Assembly (NCBI GenBank): GCA_027488215.1
Contig: JAIYCB010000008.1
Location: 1 to 64,000 of the forward strand
Reading direction: 5' to 3'
Origin: Comamonadaceae bacterium
GTDB lineage: Bacteria; Pseudomonadota; Gammaproteobacteria; Burkholderiales; Burkholderiaceae_C
DNA: 64,000 nt
Shown here: in pieces, positions 16,870-25,624 of the stretch
How the letters are laid out: the number at the start of each line of letters is the position of its first letter
Position numbering within the stretch: position 1 is the first letter of the stretch
Notes under the pieces: model-generated
The model's input: only the letters and a program-made list of their open reading frames with translations
The model's database searches: none
What the model was told of the DNA's origin: nothing
Program-made: the position numbers and the translations under genes

Positions 16870-18109
16870 ATTTGCGCTCTTGGTCTGCAGCAGCGGCTGC
16901 CCGTAATTTGTCTTTCTTGCTCGGGCGCTTGCCCTTGATGCCGCCATTGCCTTGCGGTGCAGGCGGTTCATCCACCGGCTCAAAGCCCGGCACCTGCTCC
17001 AAAGCCAACTCCAGGCTTTCGCGTTTGCAGATCAGCTGCCAGTGCGCTTGCGCGGCGGCGGTCACAAAACTCACCGCGTCGCCATGGGCCCCGGCGCGGC
17101 CGGTGCGGCCGATGCGGTGGGTGTAATCGGTGGCCGAGCGCGGCAGGTCGTAGTTGACCACCACCGGCAACATGGCAATGTCAATGCCGCGTGAAGCCAG
17201 GTCGGTGGTGATCACCACTTCCCAGCGGCCAGCTTTGAAGTCGTGCAGCACATCTTGCCGGGCACCCTGGCTCATCTCGCCATGGAAGGGCGTGGCATAA
17301 ATGCCCGCTTTGTAGAGCTTGTTCGCGACATGCTCGCAGGCGTAGCGCGTGGCCACAAACACCAGCACCTGCTTCCAGCTGTTCTGGGCAATCAAGTGGC
17401 GCAACAAGGCGGTGCGTGATTTTTCGTCCACCGCAATGGCCCGCTTGGTAATGTCTGGCTTGTGGCCTTCAAACGCTTCAACCGTGATGCGCACCGGGTC
17501 GCGCAGCAGCTGGGCCGCGAGCGCCTCCACCTCAGGGGCAAAAGTGGCCGAGAACAGCAAGGTCTGGCGCTTGGGAGGCAGCAGCGCCAGCACACGATTC
17601 AATTCGTCGGCAAAGCCCAGGTCCAGCAGGCGGTCGGCTTCGTCCAGCACCAGGTGCTGCACGTCTTTAAGGTGCAGCGCATTGTGGTCGACCAGGTCGA
17701 GCAAGCGTCCGGGTGTGGCCACCACGATGTCGGCCCCGCCGCGCAAGCCCATCATCTGCGGGTTGATCGAGACACCGCCGTAGACCACCGACACCTTGAG
17801 CCCCAGCTTGTAGACCATGTTGCTCAAGATGTCGCCGACCTGCACTGCCAATTCGCGCGTGGGCACCAGCACCAGGGTGCGGATGGGCCGACGAAAGTTG
17901 GTCTGGCGCGGCTGCAGCAGATGGTGCTGCACCAAGGGCAACGCAAACGCCAACGTCTTGCCCGAGCCGGTGGGCGCAGTGGCCCAAACGTCAGCCGACT
18001 TCAGCACCGCCGGGATCGCATCGGCCTGGATGGGCGTGGCAGCAAACAAGCCCATGTCACCCACGGCGCGTTGCAGCGCAGGGACCAGGCCGAGTGATTC
18101 AAATTTCAT
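16868..18109 (-). CDS. rhlE: DEAD-box ATP-dependent RNA helicase, RhlE-like
   Basis: The 413-residue helicase has the Q motif FESLGLVPALQRAV...PIQADAIP, motif I APTGSGKT, motif II VLDEADRLLDLGF, motif III SATF and motif VI HRIGRTGRAG, followed by a short basic tail ending in DKLRAAAAADQERK. RhlE-type helicases remodel RNA in ribosome assembly and cold growth. The C-terminal extension is short compared with RhlE of Pseudomonas. It stands alone on the minus strand; a REP-like element fills the gap to purH. Confidence 0.93.
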   Translation of the reverse strand: MKFESLGLVPALQRAVGDMGLFAATPIQADAIPAVLKSADVWATAPTGSGKTLAFALPLVQHHLLQPRQTNFRRPIRTLVLVPTRELAVQVGDILSNMVYKLGLKVSVVYGGVSINPQMMGLRGGADIVVATPGRLLDLVDHNALHLKDVQHLVLDEADRLLDLGFADELNRVLALLPPKRQTLLFSATFAPEVEALAAQLLRDPVRITVEAFEGHKPDITKRAIAVDEKSRTALLRHLIAQNSWKQVLVFVATRYACEHVANKLYKAGIYATPFHGEMSQGARQDVLHDFKAGRWEVVITTDLASRGIDIAMLPVVVNYDLPRSATDYTHRIGRTGRAGAHGDAVSFVTAAAQAHWQLICKRESLELALEQVPGFEPVDEPPAPQGNGGIKGKRPSKKDKLRAAAAADQERK

Positions 18110-18118
18110 GTCAATGTG

Positions 18119-18183
18119 TCATTGCGAGGAGCCAATGCGACGCGGCAATCCGTGGAGACTGCCAAGCTTCACTCGCAGTGACG
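18119..18183. repeat. REP-like palindromic element, copy 1
   Basis: This 65-bp imperfect inverted repeat begins GTCATTGCGAGGAGC and ends CACTCGCAGTGAC, with GCGACGCGGCAATCC inside. It lies between purH and rhlE. The same element, in opposite orientation, occurs at 63744-63812 within the box operon, so it is a dispersed genomic repeat. Confidence 0.75.
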
Positions 18184-18192
18184 CACCTGAGA

Positions 18193-19779
18193 TCAATGGC
18201 GGAAGTGGCGCACGCCGGTGAACACCATCGCCACGCTACGCTCGTTGGCCGCGTCAATGACTTCTTGGTCGCGCATGGAGCCACCGGGCTGGACCACGCA
18301 GGTCGCGCCCGCGTCCACCACCACATCGAGGCCGTCGCGGAAGGGGAAGAAGGCGTCGCTGGCGACCACAGTGTTTTGCAGGCTCAGCTGGGCCGCTTCG
18401 GCCTTGATGCTGGCGATGCGGGCCGAGTCGAGGCGGCTCATCTGGCCCGCGCCCACGCCCATGGTCATGCCGTTTTTGCAGAACACGATGGCGTTGGATT
18501 TGACGAACTTGGCCACTTTCCAGGCGAACAACAAGTCATGTAGTTCTTCAGGCGTGGGTTGTTTGACAGTGACAATCTTCAAGTCGGCCAAAGCCAACTC
18601 GTGATTGTCGGCGCTTTGCAGCAAAAGGCCTGAGCCCACGCGTTTGGTTTCCAAAGCGTTGCGCACATCGCCGTAGTTGGCAGGCAACGCGATTTTCATC
18701 AGGCGCACATTGACTTTGCTCTTGAAGACTTCCAGCGCTTCGGCGCTGAAGTTAGGGGCCATGAGCACTTCCACAAACTGCTTGCTCACCGCTTCGGCAG
18801 CGGCTTTGTCCACAGGGCGATTGAAGGCGATGATGCCGCCAAACGCGCTGGTGGGGTCGGTCTGGAAGGCTTTGCTGTAGGCCTCTAGAGCAGTAGCGCC
18901 CACCGCCACGCCGCAGGGGTTGGCGTGTTTGACGATGACACAGGCTGAGCTATCAAAGCTCTTCACGCATTCCCATGCCGCATCGGCGTCGGCGATGTTG
19001 TTGTAGCTGAGTTCTTTGCCTTGCAGCTGCACGCCGGTGGCGAGCGAGCCGGCAGCAGGCGCGAGGTCGCGGTACCAGGCGGCTTGCTGGTGGCTGTTTT
19101 CGCCGTAGCGCAGGTCTTGCACTTTCACATATTGTTCGTTGAATTGGCCAGAGAACTGGGCGCGCTCGGGCACGTAGGTTTCGCTCAGCTTCTCGGCTTC
19201 GAAGTTCACGCTGGAGAGGTAGTTGCTGATCGCGCCGTCGTATTGACTGATGCGGTTGAACGCGGCCACAGACAAAGCGAAGCGCAGTTTGTCGCTCAAC
19301 TTGCCGCTGGCCTTCAACTCGGCGATCACGTCCGCGTATTGGCTGGCGTCGGTGACGATGCCCACGTCTTTCCAGTTCTTGGCGGCCGAGCGCACCATAG
19401 CGGGGCCGCCGATGTCGATGTTCTCGATCGCGTCGGCCAGCGTGCAACCGGGCTTGGCCACGGTGGCTTCAAACGGATACAAATTCACGATCAACAAATC
19501 GATGGTGTCGATGTTGTGTGCCTTCAAGGCCGCCATGTGCTCGGGCGTGTCACGGCGCGCCAGCAAGCCGCCGTGCACCTTGGGGTGCAGGGTTTTCACA
19601 CGGCCGTCCAGCATTTCAGGAAAGCCTGTGACTTCGGCCACTTCGGTCACGGGCAAGCCTTGTTCGGCCAAGAGCTTGGCGGTGCCGCCGGTGGAGATCA
19701 AGCCCACGCCCAGGGCATGCAATTCTTTGGCCAGATCAACGATGCCGGTTTTGTCAGAGACGGAAATGAGGGCTCTCAT
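18193..19779 (-). CDS. purH: Bifunctional AICAR transformylase / IMP cyclohydrolase
   Basis: The enzyme of about 528 residues catalyses the last two steps of purine synthesis. The N-terminal MGS-like cyclohydrolase domain shows [40 protein letters not shown] and NLYPFE; the transformylase domain shows [24 protein letters not shown] and the final [28 protein letters not shown]. The frame extends upstream to 19860 over fis, but [10 protein letters not shown] at 19779 is the family start. It is the third gene of the dusB-fis-purH string, 17 bases after fis. Confidence 0.97.
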   Translation of the reverse strand: MRALISVSDKTGIVDLAKELHALGVGLISTGGTAKLLAEQGLPVTEVAEVTGFPEMLDGRVKTLHPKVHGGLLARRDTPEHMAALKAHNIDTIDLLIVNLYPFEATVAKPGCTLADAIENIDIGGPAMVRSAAKNWKDVGIVTDASQYADVIAELKASGKLSDKLRFALSVAAFNRISQYDGAISNYLSSVNFEAEKLSETYVPERAQFSGQFNEQYVKVQDLRYGENSHQQAAWYRDLAPAAGSLATGVQLQGKELSYNNIADADAAWECVKSFDSSACVIVKHANPCGVAVGATALEAYSKAFQTDPTSAFGGIIAFNRPVDKAAAEAVSKQFVEVLMAPNFSAEALEVFKSKVNVRLMKIALPANYGDVRNALETKRVGSGLLLQSADNHELALADLKIVTVKQPTPEELHDLLFAWKVAKFVKSNAIVFCKNGMTMGVGAGQMSRLDSARIASIKAEAAQLSLQNTVVASDAFFPFRDGLDVVVDAGATCVVQPGGSMRDQEVIDAANERSVAMVFTGVRHFRH

Positions 19780-19796
19780 GGGGACTTTCTTCAAAA

Positions 19797-20036
19797 TCAA
19801 TTCAACAAATCGTGTTCGAGCAACTTCTTGCGCAGGGTGTTGCGGTTCAGGCCCAGCCATTCGGCAGCCCGCGACTGGTTCTGGCCAGACTGGGTCATCA
19901 CCACATCCAAAAGCGGCTTTTCAACCAGCTTGAGCAACATGTCATACAAACCAACCGGGTCGGTGCCGTCGAGGTCGCGGAAATAGATTTCCAGGTTGTC
20001 ACGGATACAGTTTTCAATGGATTGGGGTTCGCTCAT
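19797..20036 (-). CDS. fis: DNA-binding protein Fis
   Basis: The 79-residue nucleoid protein ends in a Fis-type helix-turn-helix, [24 protein letters not shown], preceded by the dimerisation segment [25 protein letters not shown]. It is somewhat shorter at the N-terminus than E. coli Fis, as usual in betaproteobacteria. It overlaps dusB by 4 bases, the same arrangement as the enterobacterial dusB-fis operon. It would bend DNA and control rRNA and growth-phase genes. Confidence 0.95.
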   Translation of the reverse strand: MSEPQSIENCIRDNLEIYFRDLDGTDPVGLYDMLLKLVEKPLLDVVMTQSGQNQSRAAEWLGLNRNTLRKKLLEHDLLN

Positions 20037-21067
20037 AGCGTGGTCTCTAAATCAATGCAACCTTCATGGCGTTTTGGCAAACGGTCCATCTGGCTGGCCA
20101 AGCCGTCCAGATAAGCCGCCACGGCGGCCAGTTGCCCTGCTGCAGAATCCAGGGTGTTCATGTGCTCACGGAAAACTTCGCCGCCGGGCAGCGCACGCAC
20201 ATACCATCCGATGTGTTTACGGGCCGAACGCACCCCGGTGTATTCACCATACAGGCCATAGTGGTCTTGCAGGTGCTCCAGCAAGGCGCGGCGCACTTCG
20301 ACCACCAGTGGCGGGGCCAGGTGTTCGCCCGTGGCCAAAAAGTGGGCCATCTCACGGAAGATCCAGGGGCTACCCTGCGCTGCGCGGCCCACCATGACCG
20401 CATCGGCGCCGGTGATGCTCAAAACGTCGCGGGCTTTTTCTGGGGAATCAATGTCACCATTGGCCACCACCGGGATGTTCAGCGCAGCTTTGACAGCCGC
20501 CACAGTGTCGTATTCGGCAAAGCCTTTGTAGCCCTGCTCGCGGGTGCGGCCATGCACGGTGACCATTTGCACCCCGGCGCTTTCAGCGGCGCGGGCCAGA
20601 CTCAGGGCGTTTTTTTCAGCATCGCACCATCCAGTGCGCATTTTCAAGGTGACGGGCACGCCGTGGGGCAAAGCAGCCTCGACCACCGCGCTGATGATCT
20701 CCAGCGCCAACGGCTCGTCTTGCATCAGGGCCGAGCCAGCCCATTTGTTACAGACCTTCTTGGCTGGGCAGCCCATGTTGATGTCAATGATCTGTGCTCC
20801 ACGGTCGATGTTGTACCGGGTGGCATCCGCCATCATCTGCGCCTCGGTGCCTGCAATTTGCACCGCGATCGGGCCGGGTTCGCCATCATGGTTGGCACGG
20901 CGGGAGGTTTTGAGCGAGGCCCACAAGTCGGGGCGCGAGGTCACCATTTCACTCACCGCATAACCTGCCCCAAACTGCCGGCACAGTTGGCGAAACGGCC
21001 GATCCGTCACCCCCGCCATGGGAGCAACGAACAAATTGTTCGGCAACAGATAAGGGCCAATCTGCAT
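20033..21067 (-). CDS. dusB: tRNA-dihydrouridine synthase B
   Basis: The 344-residue FMN enzyme reduces uridine in the tRNA D-loop. Landmarks: LFVAPMAGVTDRPFRQLCRQFGA, MGCPAKKVCNKWAGSALM with the catalytic Cys, VTLKMRTGWCDAEKN, VTVHGRTREQGY, NGDIDSPEKA and VMVGRAAQGSPWIF. Length and motifs are complete. It starts the dusB-fis-purH operon; fis overlaps its stop by 4 bases. A TACAAT -10 box lies about 45 bases upstream of the start. Confidence 0.96.
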   Translation of the reverse strand: MQIGPYLLPNNLFVAPMAGVTDRPFRQLCRQFGAGYAVSEMVTSRPDLWASLKTSRRANHDGEPGPIAVQIAGTEAQMMADATRYNIDRGAQIIDINMGCPAKKVCNKWAGSALMQDEPLALEIISAVVEAALPHGVPVTLKMRTGWCDAEKNALSLARAAESAGVQMVTVHGRTREQGYKGFAEYDTVAAVKAALNIPVVANGDIDSPEKARDVLSITGADAVMVGRAAQGSPWIFREMAHFLATGEHLAPPLVVEVRRALLEHLQDHYGLYGEYTGVRSARKHIGWYVRALPGGEVFREHMNTLDSAAGQLAAVAAYLDGLASQMDRLPKRHEGCIDLETTL

Positions 21068-21111
21068 GATCGGGAGTGTGCGGGTGTGGGGGTGCCGTAT
21101 GAGGAGGTCCG

Positions 21112-21180
21112 ATTGTAATTGCTTAATATTTCAGCAAATGAAAGCTGCGTGTGCTAAGCAATTGGCCCCGGCGCTAAACT
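21112..21180. promoter_or_regulatory. Divergent promoter region dusB / yqaA-like gene with 9-bp dyad
   Basis: A perfect inverted repeat AATTGCTTA (21117-21125) and TAAGCAATT (21155-21163) spans the gap. On the minus strand TACAAT (21112-21117) can serve as -10 for dusB. On the plus strand TAAACT (21175-21180) lies 6 bases before the ATG at 21187, implying a leaderless mRNA. Both promoter assignments are inferred. Confidence 0.45.
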
Positions 21181-21186
21181 GCCGAC

Positions 21187-21663
21187 ATGGAACTTTGGCT
21201 CAACGAATTACTGCAATGGCTGGCCCTGCCACAACACGGCTTGAGCACCGTGTTTTTGGTGGCTTTCATCTCGGCCACCTTGCTGCCCATGGGCTCAGAA
21301 CCTGCGGTGTTTGGCCTTGTCAAGCTCAATCCCGATCTGTTTTGGCCAGCAATTTTGGTGGCTACGGCAGGCAACACACTGGGCGGCATGGTCAGCTGGT
21401 GGATGGGCTGGGGTACGAACAAAGCGGTGAACCGTTGGCGTGGATCGAGCAGCCACCACCGGGCCCTGGTCTGGCTGGAAAAACTGGGCCCCAAAGCCTG
21501 TTTGCTCAGCTGGCTTCCCGGCGTGGGCGACCCTTTGTGTGCCGTGGCAGGCTGGCTGAAGTTGCCTTTTTGGCCCTGCACGCTGTACATGGCCATTGGC
21601 AAATTCGGTCGCTACCTCGTCATGACGGCAGGCTTGCTGTGGGTGTTTCCAGGGCAGTTTTAA
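21187..21663 (+). CDS. yqaA: YqaA/DedA-like small membrane protein
   Basis: The 158-residue integral membrane protein of the YqaA branch of the DedA/SNARE-associated family shows TVFLVAFISATLLPMGSEPAVF, ATAGNTLGGMVSWWMGW, LSWLPGVGDPLCAVAGWLKLPFW and IGKFGRYLVM. DedA-family members take part in lipid transport and membrane homeostasis; YqaA itself has no proven substrate. The conserved GD and G..R residues of the family are present. The TAAACT box 6 bases upstream leaves no room for a ribosome site. Confidence 0.9.
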   Translation: MELWLNELLQWLALPQHGLSTVFLVAFISATLLPMGSEPAVFGLVKLNPDLFWPAILVATAGNTLGGMVSWWMGWGTNKAVNRWRGSSSHHRALVWLEKLGPKACLLSWLPGVGDPLCAVAGWLKLPFWPCTLYMAIGKFGRYLVMTAGLLWVFPGQF

Positions 21664-21695
21664 GGCTGCCCCAGCAGCAGGACAGCCAAGCCGGC

Positions 21696-22694
21696 TCAAT
21701 CGTGGACGATTTTTCGTTCTTTGATGATTTGGGCAAACCGACGTGCATCGGCCCTCGTCACCGCACCAAACTCTGCCGGCGACATGGGGGTGGGCTCGGC
21801 ACCGATGCCGCGTATGGACTCAACTGCGCTGGGCAACATCAAAGCGCGGTTGATCTCGCGGTTCATCCGGTCAACGATGGCCGCAGGCGTGCCCGCAGGC
21901 GCCCAAAAACCATGTGAGGTGCCGGCGTCAAAATTCTTGAGCCCCAGTTCATTGAGCGTAGGCGCTTCGGGGAACATGGCCAGGCGCTGAGGAGACGTGA
22001 CCGCCAACAAGCGCAAGCGACCCGAACGCACGTGCGAGAACGCAATGCCGGGATCGAGCAAATAGTCCACACTGCCGCCCAGCAAATCTTGCAAAGCTGC
22101 ACCCGAGCCACGGTAAGGGATATGGAGCGTGAAGATACCGGCTTGGGACTTGAGCATTTCGCCCGCGATGTGCGGGCTGGTGCCGTTGCCGGGGGAGCCA
22201 TAGCTCAACTTGCCCGGATTGCTCTTGGCAAAGGCAATGAACTCGGCAAAGGTTTTGTAAGGCGCATCGCTGCGCACAACCAGGAACAATTGCAAACGTG
22301 CGCCTGCCGCCACTGGGATGAGGTCCTTGTCGTGGTCGAAAGGCATCTTGGGCGTGACGTAGGGCACGATGGAAGCACCACTGCCCGAACTGCACAAAAA
22401 GGTGTAGCCGTCGGGAGCACTCTTGGCAGCCAAATCTGAGCCAATGATGCCGCCGGCGCCACCACGGTTGTCCACCACAATTTGTTGACCCAACGCTTGA
22501 GACACCGATGTGGAAACGGCACGCGCCACCAAATCTGGCGATCCGCCTGCAGGGAAATTCACGATCATGCGGATGGGTTTGGCCGAAGGCCAAGCCGCAG
22601 TTTGAGCTTGCGCTGTGCCCAAGGCGCTGAGCGCAATACCCGACAAAGCAGCCAAGCCAATTTGTCGGCGACGGGGGTCATGACGGTGGGTCAT
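21696..22694 (-). CDS. Bug/TctC-family receptor (cluster copy 1)
   Basis: The 332-residue secreted receptor has a twin-arginine-like leader (DPRRRQIGLAALSGIALSALG, cleaved after AQAQ). Fold landmarks: MIVNFPAGGSPDLVARAVS, IVVDNRGGAGGIIGSDLA, SAPDGYTFL, LSYGSPGNGTSPHIAGEML and HIPYRGSGAALQDLLGG. It is the last gene of the leftward catabolic cluster, separated by 102 bases from the hydroxyacid dehydrogenase gene, so it may have its own promoter. Ligand unknown, probably a carboxylate or aromatic acid. No TctA or TctB permease gene is in the window. Confidence 0.9.
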   Translation of the reverse strand: MTHRHDPRRRQIGLAALSGIALSALGTAQAQTAAWPSAKPIRMIVNFPAGGSPDLVARAVSTSVSQALGQQIVVDNRGGAGGIIGSDLAAKSAPDGYTFLCSSGSGASIVPYVTPKMPFDHDKDLIPVAAGARLQLFLVVRSDAPYKTFAEFIAFAKSNPGKLSYGSPGNGTSPHIAGEMLKSQAGIFTLHIPYRGSGAALQDLLGGSVDYLLDPGIAFSHVRSGRLRLLAVTSPQRLAMFPEAPTLNELGLKNFDAGTSHGFWAPAGTPAAIVDRMNREINRALMLPSAVESIRGIGAEPTPMSPAEFGAVTRADARRFAQIIKERKIVHD

Positions 22695-22796
22695 CTGAAA
22701 ATCTCCGGGTAAAAATAGCCAATCAATTATGAAAAGAAATCAAATTGTGCGCTACTCGGGAAAACCTTGCCATGGCCTCCCTGCCCTTCCAACAGG

Positions 22797-23813
22797 TCAA
22801 TTCACCGAATTGCGAAGGAGTGCCCCCTCGTTCCAGCAGCGCAAGTTATCCAAAAAAATTTGCCCGACTCGGGTTTCATTGCCATCGGAGTGACCCGCAG
22901 CGTGCGGCGTGATCATGACCTGAGGCATGGCCCACAAGGGGGAATTGGAGGGCAAGGGTTCGTGCGCAAACACATCCAGAAACGCCCCCCCCAAATGCCC
23001 GCTTTGCAATGCCGATACCAAAGCGGGTTCGTCCACCACTTCGCCTCGCGCCACATTGATCAAATGAGCTCCTCGAGGTAGACCCGCCAGAGCAGAGGCA
23101 TTGACCAATTGACGGGTTTTGGCCGTCAAAGGACAGGCCAGGATCAACCAGTCGGTTTTGGGTAGGACTTGGGTCCACGACTCGAATGTGACCATCTCAA
23201 CGCCCCCACTTGCTGGGCTGGGCTGTGCTGCCAATTGCTGACGAACAGCCACCACCTGCATGCCCAAGGCCTGCAACAGGCCACCCAGTTTTTGGCCAAT
23301 AGGCCCCCAACCGACAATGGTCGCGGTTTGACCCGGCAAATCACGGGGCATGCGTGCGCCCATCATCGGAATCCATTGACGGGTTTGTTGCTCGGCCCAG
23401 AGCAAAGGAAAACGACGTGCGAGCGCCAGAATGCCCGCAAGGGCCACTGTGGCGACCACTTGCGCATTGGCCCCGGAAGAGGTGGTCACCTGAACGCCCT
23501 TGGCCAACAAATCCAGATAGATCTGACGGTCAGCACCAGCGGAATGGATGTGCACCCAACGCAGGCTTTGGGATTGACGCAAGAGTTCATAGACCTGCTG
23601 CAAGGCCGGATGAATTTCGTGTTTGGTCGAGGTGCCCGTGACCTCACGCGAGATGAAAGCCACGTCGGCATCCGTGCGCTGTGCCGCCACAGCCGCCTCC
23701 AAAGGGATCAGTTCAAAGGTTCGTCGCCCCATCACAGCCGCAACCGATGCGCCCCAGCGGTCCACCGACTGCTGAGACATGAGGATGCGCAGGGGGGCGT
23801 TCGTGTCGCTCAT
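22797..23813 (-). CDS. D-2-hydroxyacid dehydrogenase family protein
   Basis: The NAD(P)-dependent oxidoreductase has about 338 residues. The Rossmann motif is VGWGPIGQKLGGLLQALGMQV; the catalytic Arg is in NVARGEVVDEPALV, the acidic partner in VFAHEPLPS and the His in TPHAAGHSDGNE. Such enzymes interconvert 2-oxoacids and D-2-hydroxyacids. ATG 23813 overlaps the upstream receptor stop by 4 bases and gives MSDTNAPLRIL; the longer frame to 23852 lies inside that receptor gene. In this cluster it could oxidise or reduce the product of the aldolase-like enzyme. Confidence 0.88.
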   Translation of the reverse strand: MSDTNAPLRILMSQQSVDRWGASVAAVMGRRTFELIPLEAAVAAQRTDADVAFISREVTGTSTKHEIHPALQQVYELLRQSQSLRWVHIHSAGADRQIYLDLLAKGVQVTTSSGANAQVVATVALAGILALARRFPLLWAEQQTRQWIPMMGARMPRDLPGQTATIVGWGPIGQKLGGLLQALGMQVVAVRQQLAAQPSPASGGVEMVTFESWTQVLPKTDWLILACPLTAKTRQLVNASALAGLPRGAHLINVARGEVVDEPALVSALQSGHLGGAFLDVFAHEPLPSNSPLWAMPQVMITPHAAGHSDGNETRVGQIFLDNLRCWNEGALLRNSVN

Positions 23814-24784
23814 TCGGCTTTGGCACCCGAATCGCGCACAATGACACGCCACTTGTCATGCTCGCGCTGAACGAATTGACCAAACTGGGCCGGCGTGCCG
23901 CCTGCGGGGTCTGCGCCCTGCGCGATCATTTGCTGCTCGATGGCGGGCACTTGCAAGATCTCATTGACGGCTTTGTTGACCATGCTGATCACGGCGTCTG
24001 GCGTGCCCTTGGGCGCAAAAAAGCCAAACCAAGAACCAGCTTCAAATTGGGGGAAGCCTTTTTCAACCACCGTCGGCACTTCGGGCATGGAACGCGAGCG
24101 CTTGAGTGAGCTGACCGCAATCGGTTTGAGCTTGCCCGCCGTGATGTGCGTCATGACCGAAGGGATGGTGGCAAACATGAACTGGATGCGGCCTGCCAAC
24201 AGGTCTTTGAGCGCATCAGCCCCTTTGTAGGGAATGTGGGTCGCCTCAAAACCCACCCGCTTGGACAGCATGAAGCTGGACAAATGGGACGAGGTGCCGA
24301 TGCCGGTCGAGCCATAGTTGAGCTTGCCCGGATTGGCCTTCGCGTAGGCGATCAGCTCCTCCATGGTGTTGGCAGGCACCGATGGGTGGATGACCAAGAC
24401 ATTGGGGACATCTGCGATCTGAACAATCGGCACCAAATCGGTCAGGGGGTTGTAGGGCAGCTTGCCATACAAGGTGGGGTTGACGGCAATCGGGCCCACA
24501 GAATTGACGATCAGGGTGTAACCGTCTGGCGCAGAGCGGACCACCAACTCGGTGCCCAAGTTACCGCCCGCACCGGGCTTGTTGTCGATGACAAAAGGCT
24601 GCTTGAGTTTTTCGGACAACTGCTGGGTGACGGTCCGCGCCAAGATGTCGGTGGTGCCCCCGGCCGTAAAGGCCACGACCACTTTGACTGGTTTTTGGGG
24701 ATAAGCCTGGGCTTGCGCCCAAGCAGGCAAGGCCATGACAAAGGCGGACAAGCTGGCAGCCAACCAAAGAGAGGGTGAAGTCAT
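23810..24784 (-). CDS. Bug/TctC-family receptor (cluster copy 2)
   Basis: The receptor has about 324 residues with a clear signal peptide (SLWLAASLSAFVMALPAWAQAQ). Landmarks: VKVVVAFTAGGTTDILARTV, FVIDNKPGAGGNLGTELV, SAPDGYTLIV, LNYGSTGIGTSSHLSSFML and HIPYKGADALKDLLAGR. The open frame reaches 25021 through the neighbouring aldolase gene, but the signal peptide defines ATG 24784. It overlaps the hydroxyacid dehydrogenase start by 4 bases and so belongs to the same transcript. Confidence 0.9.
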   Translation of the reverse strand: MTSPSLWLAASLSAFVMALPAWAQAQAYPQKPVKVVVAFTAGGTTDILARTVTQQLSEKLKQPFVIDNKPGAGGNLGTELVVRSAPDGYTLIVNSVGPIAVNPTLYGKLPYNPLTDLVPIVQIADVPNVLVIHPSVPANTMEELIAYAKANPGKLNYGSTGIGTSSHLSSFMLSKRVGFEATHIPYKGADALKDLLAGRIQFMFATIPSVMTHITAGKLKPIAVSSLKRSRSMPEVPTVVEKGFPQFEAGSWFGFFAPKGTPDAVISMVNKAVNEILQVPAIEQQMIAQGADPAGGTPAQFGQFVQREHDKWRVIVRDSGAKAE

Positions 24785-24819
24785 GCGAATCTTTCGTGGG
24801 TTCTGAAGAAGCAACAGGC

Positions 24820-25608
24820 TCAGGTTTTGTAACTCGGGTCCATGCGGTCGAGTTTGCGCAGCAAGGCGGGCCACTCCATCAGGCCATAGGGTCTGCGGGT
24901 GCTGGGTTGGTAGTTGTTCCAGGTCTCTTCCAGCACATCGGGCGCGACTTTCACGAAAGGCGTGTTGCAGGCCATGGCTGCGAGTTGTGAATGGCAGGCC
25001 AGCTCGAGGCGGTGCATCCAATTAAAGGCTTCGCCCACACTGCGCCCCACGGTGAGGACACCGTGGTTGCGCAAAATGAGGGCTTCACCCTGCCCCAAGT
25101 CTTTCACCAACGAGGCTTGTTCGTCCAAATCCAGCACCACGCCCTGGTAGTCGTGGTAGCCAATTTTGAGGAAACGCATCGCAGTTTGGGTGACGGGCAA
25201 GAGACCGCATTCGAGCGAAGACACCGCCATGGAGGCCCAGCTGTGGGTGTGGATGACGCAGTCCACCTCGGGGCGCGCCGCGTGGACGGCGCTGTGGATC
25301 ACGTATCCGGCTTTGTTGATGCCGTAGTTCAAATCACCAAAGTCGGGCTTGGACAAGATGTTGCCATCGTGGTCAATTTTGATGAGGCTCGACGCCGTGA
25401 TCTCCTCATACATCATCCCGTAGGCGTTGATCAGAAAAGCACCGTCTTCACCGGGAACCCGCGCCGAGATGTGGTTGGCCATCATGTCGGACATGCCGTA
25501 GTGGGCCACCAAGCGGTAGCAAGCTGCCAAATTCACCCGCGCTTGCCACTCTGCGGGCGTGCAGCGCGCTTGCATCGATTCGATTTTCAAAAATCCATTT
25601 TCAACCAT
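24820..25608 (-). CDS. Class II aldolase/adducin family protein
   Basis: The 262-residue protein has the class II aldolase zinc ligands in VIHTHSWASMAVS and the third His in LRNHGVLTVG, with MANHISARVPG near the N-terminus. The family includes fuculose-phosphate aldolase, ribulose-phosphate epimerase and decarboxylase-like members, so the reaction could be retro-aldol cleavage or decarboxylation. An AGGAG ribosome site precedes ATG 25608. Flanked on both sides by Bug receptor genes, it is likely part of the same degradation route. Substrate not predictable. Confidence 0.85.
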   Translation of the reverse strand: MVENGFLKIESMQARCTPAEWQARVNLAACYRLVAHYGMSDMMANHISARVPGEDGAFLINAYGMMYEEITASSLIKIDHDGNILSKPDFGDLNYGINKAGYVIHSAVHAARPEVDCVIHTHSWASMAVSSLECGLLPVTQTAMRFLKIGYHDYQGVVLDLDEQASLVKDLGQGEALILRNHGVLTVGRSVGEAFNWMHRLELACHSQLAAMACNTPFVKVAPDVLEETWNNYQPSTRRPYGLMEWPALLRKLDRMDPSYKT

Positions 25609-25624
25609 GGCAACTCCTTGAGGC

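Noticed and set aside
16368-16871. Extended antitoxin frame of 262 codons
   Set aside because: The added part is antisense to the DUF6172 gene; the RHH domain begins at ATG 16367.
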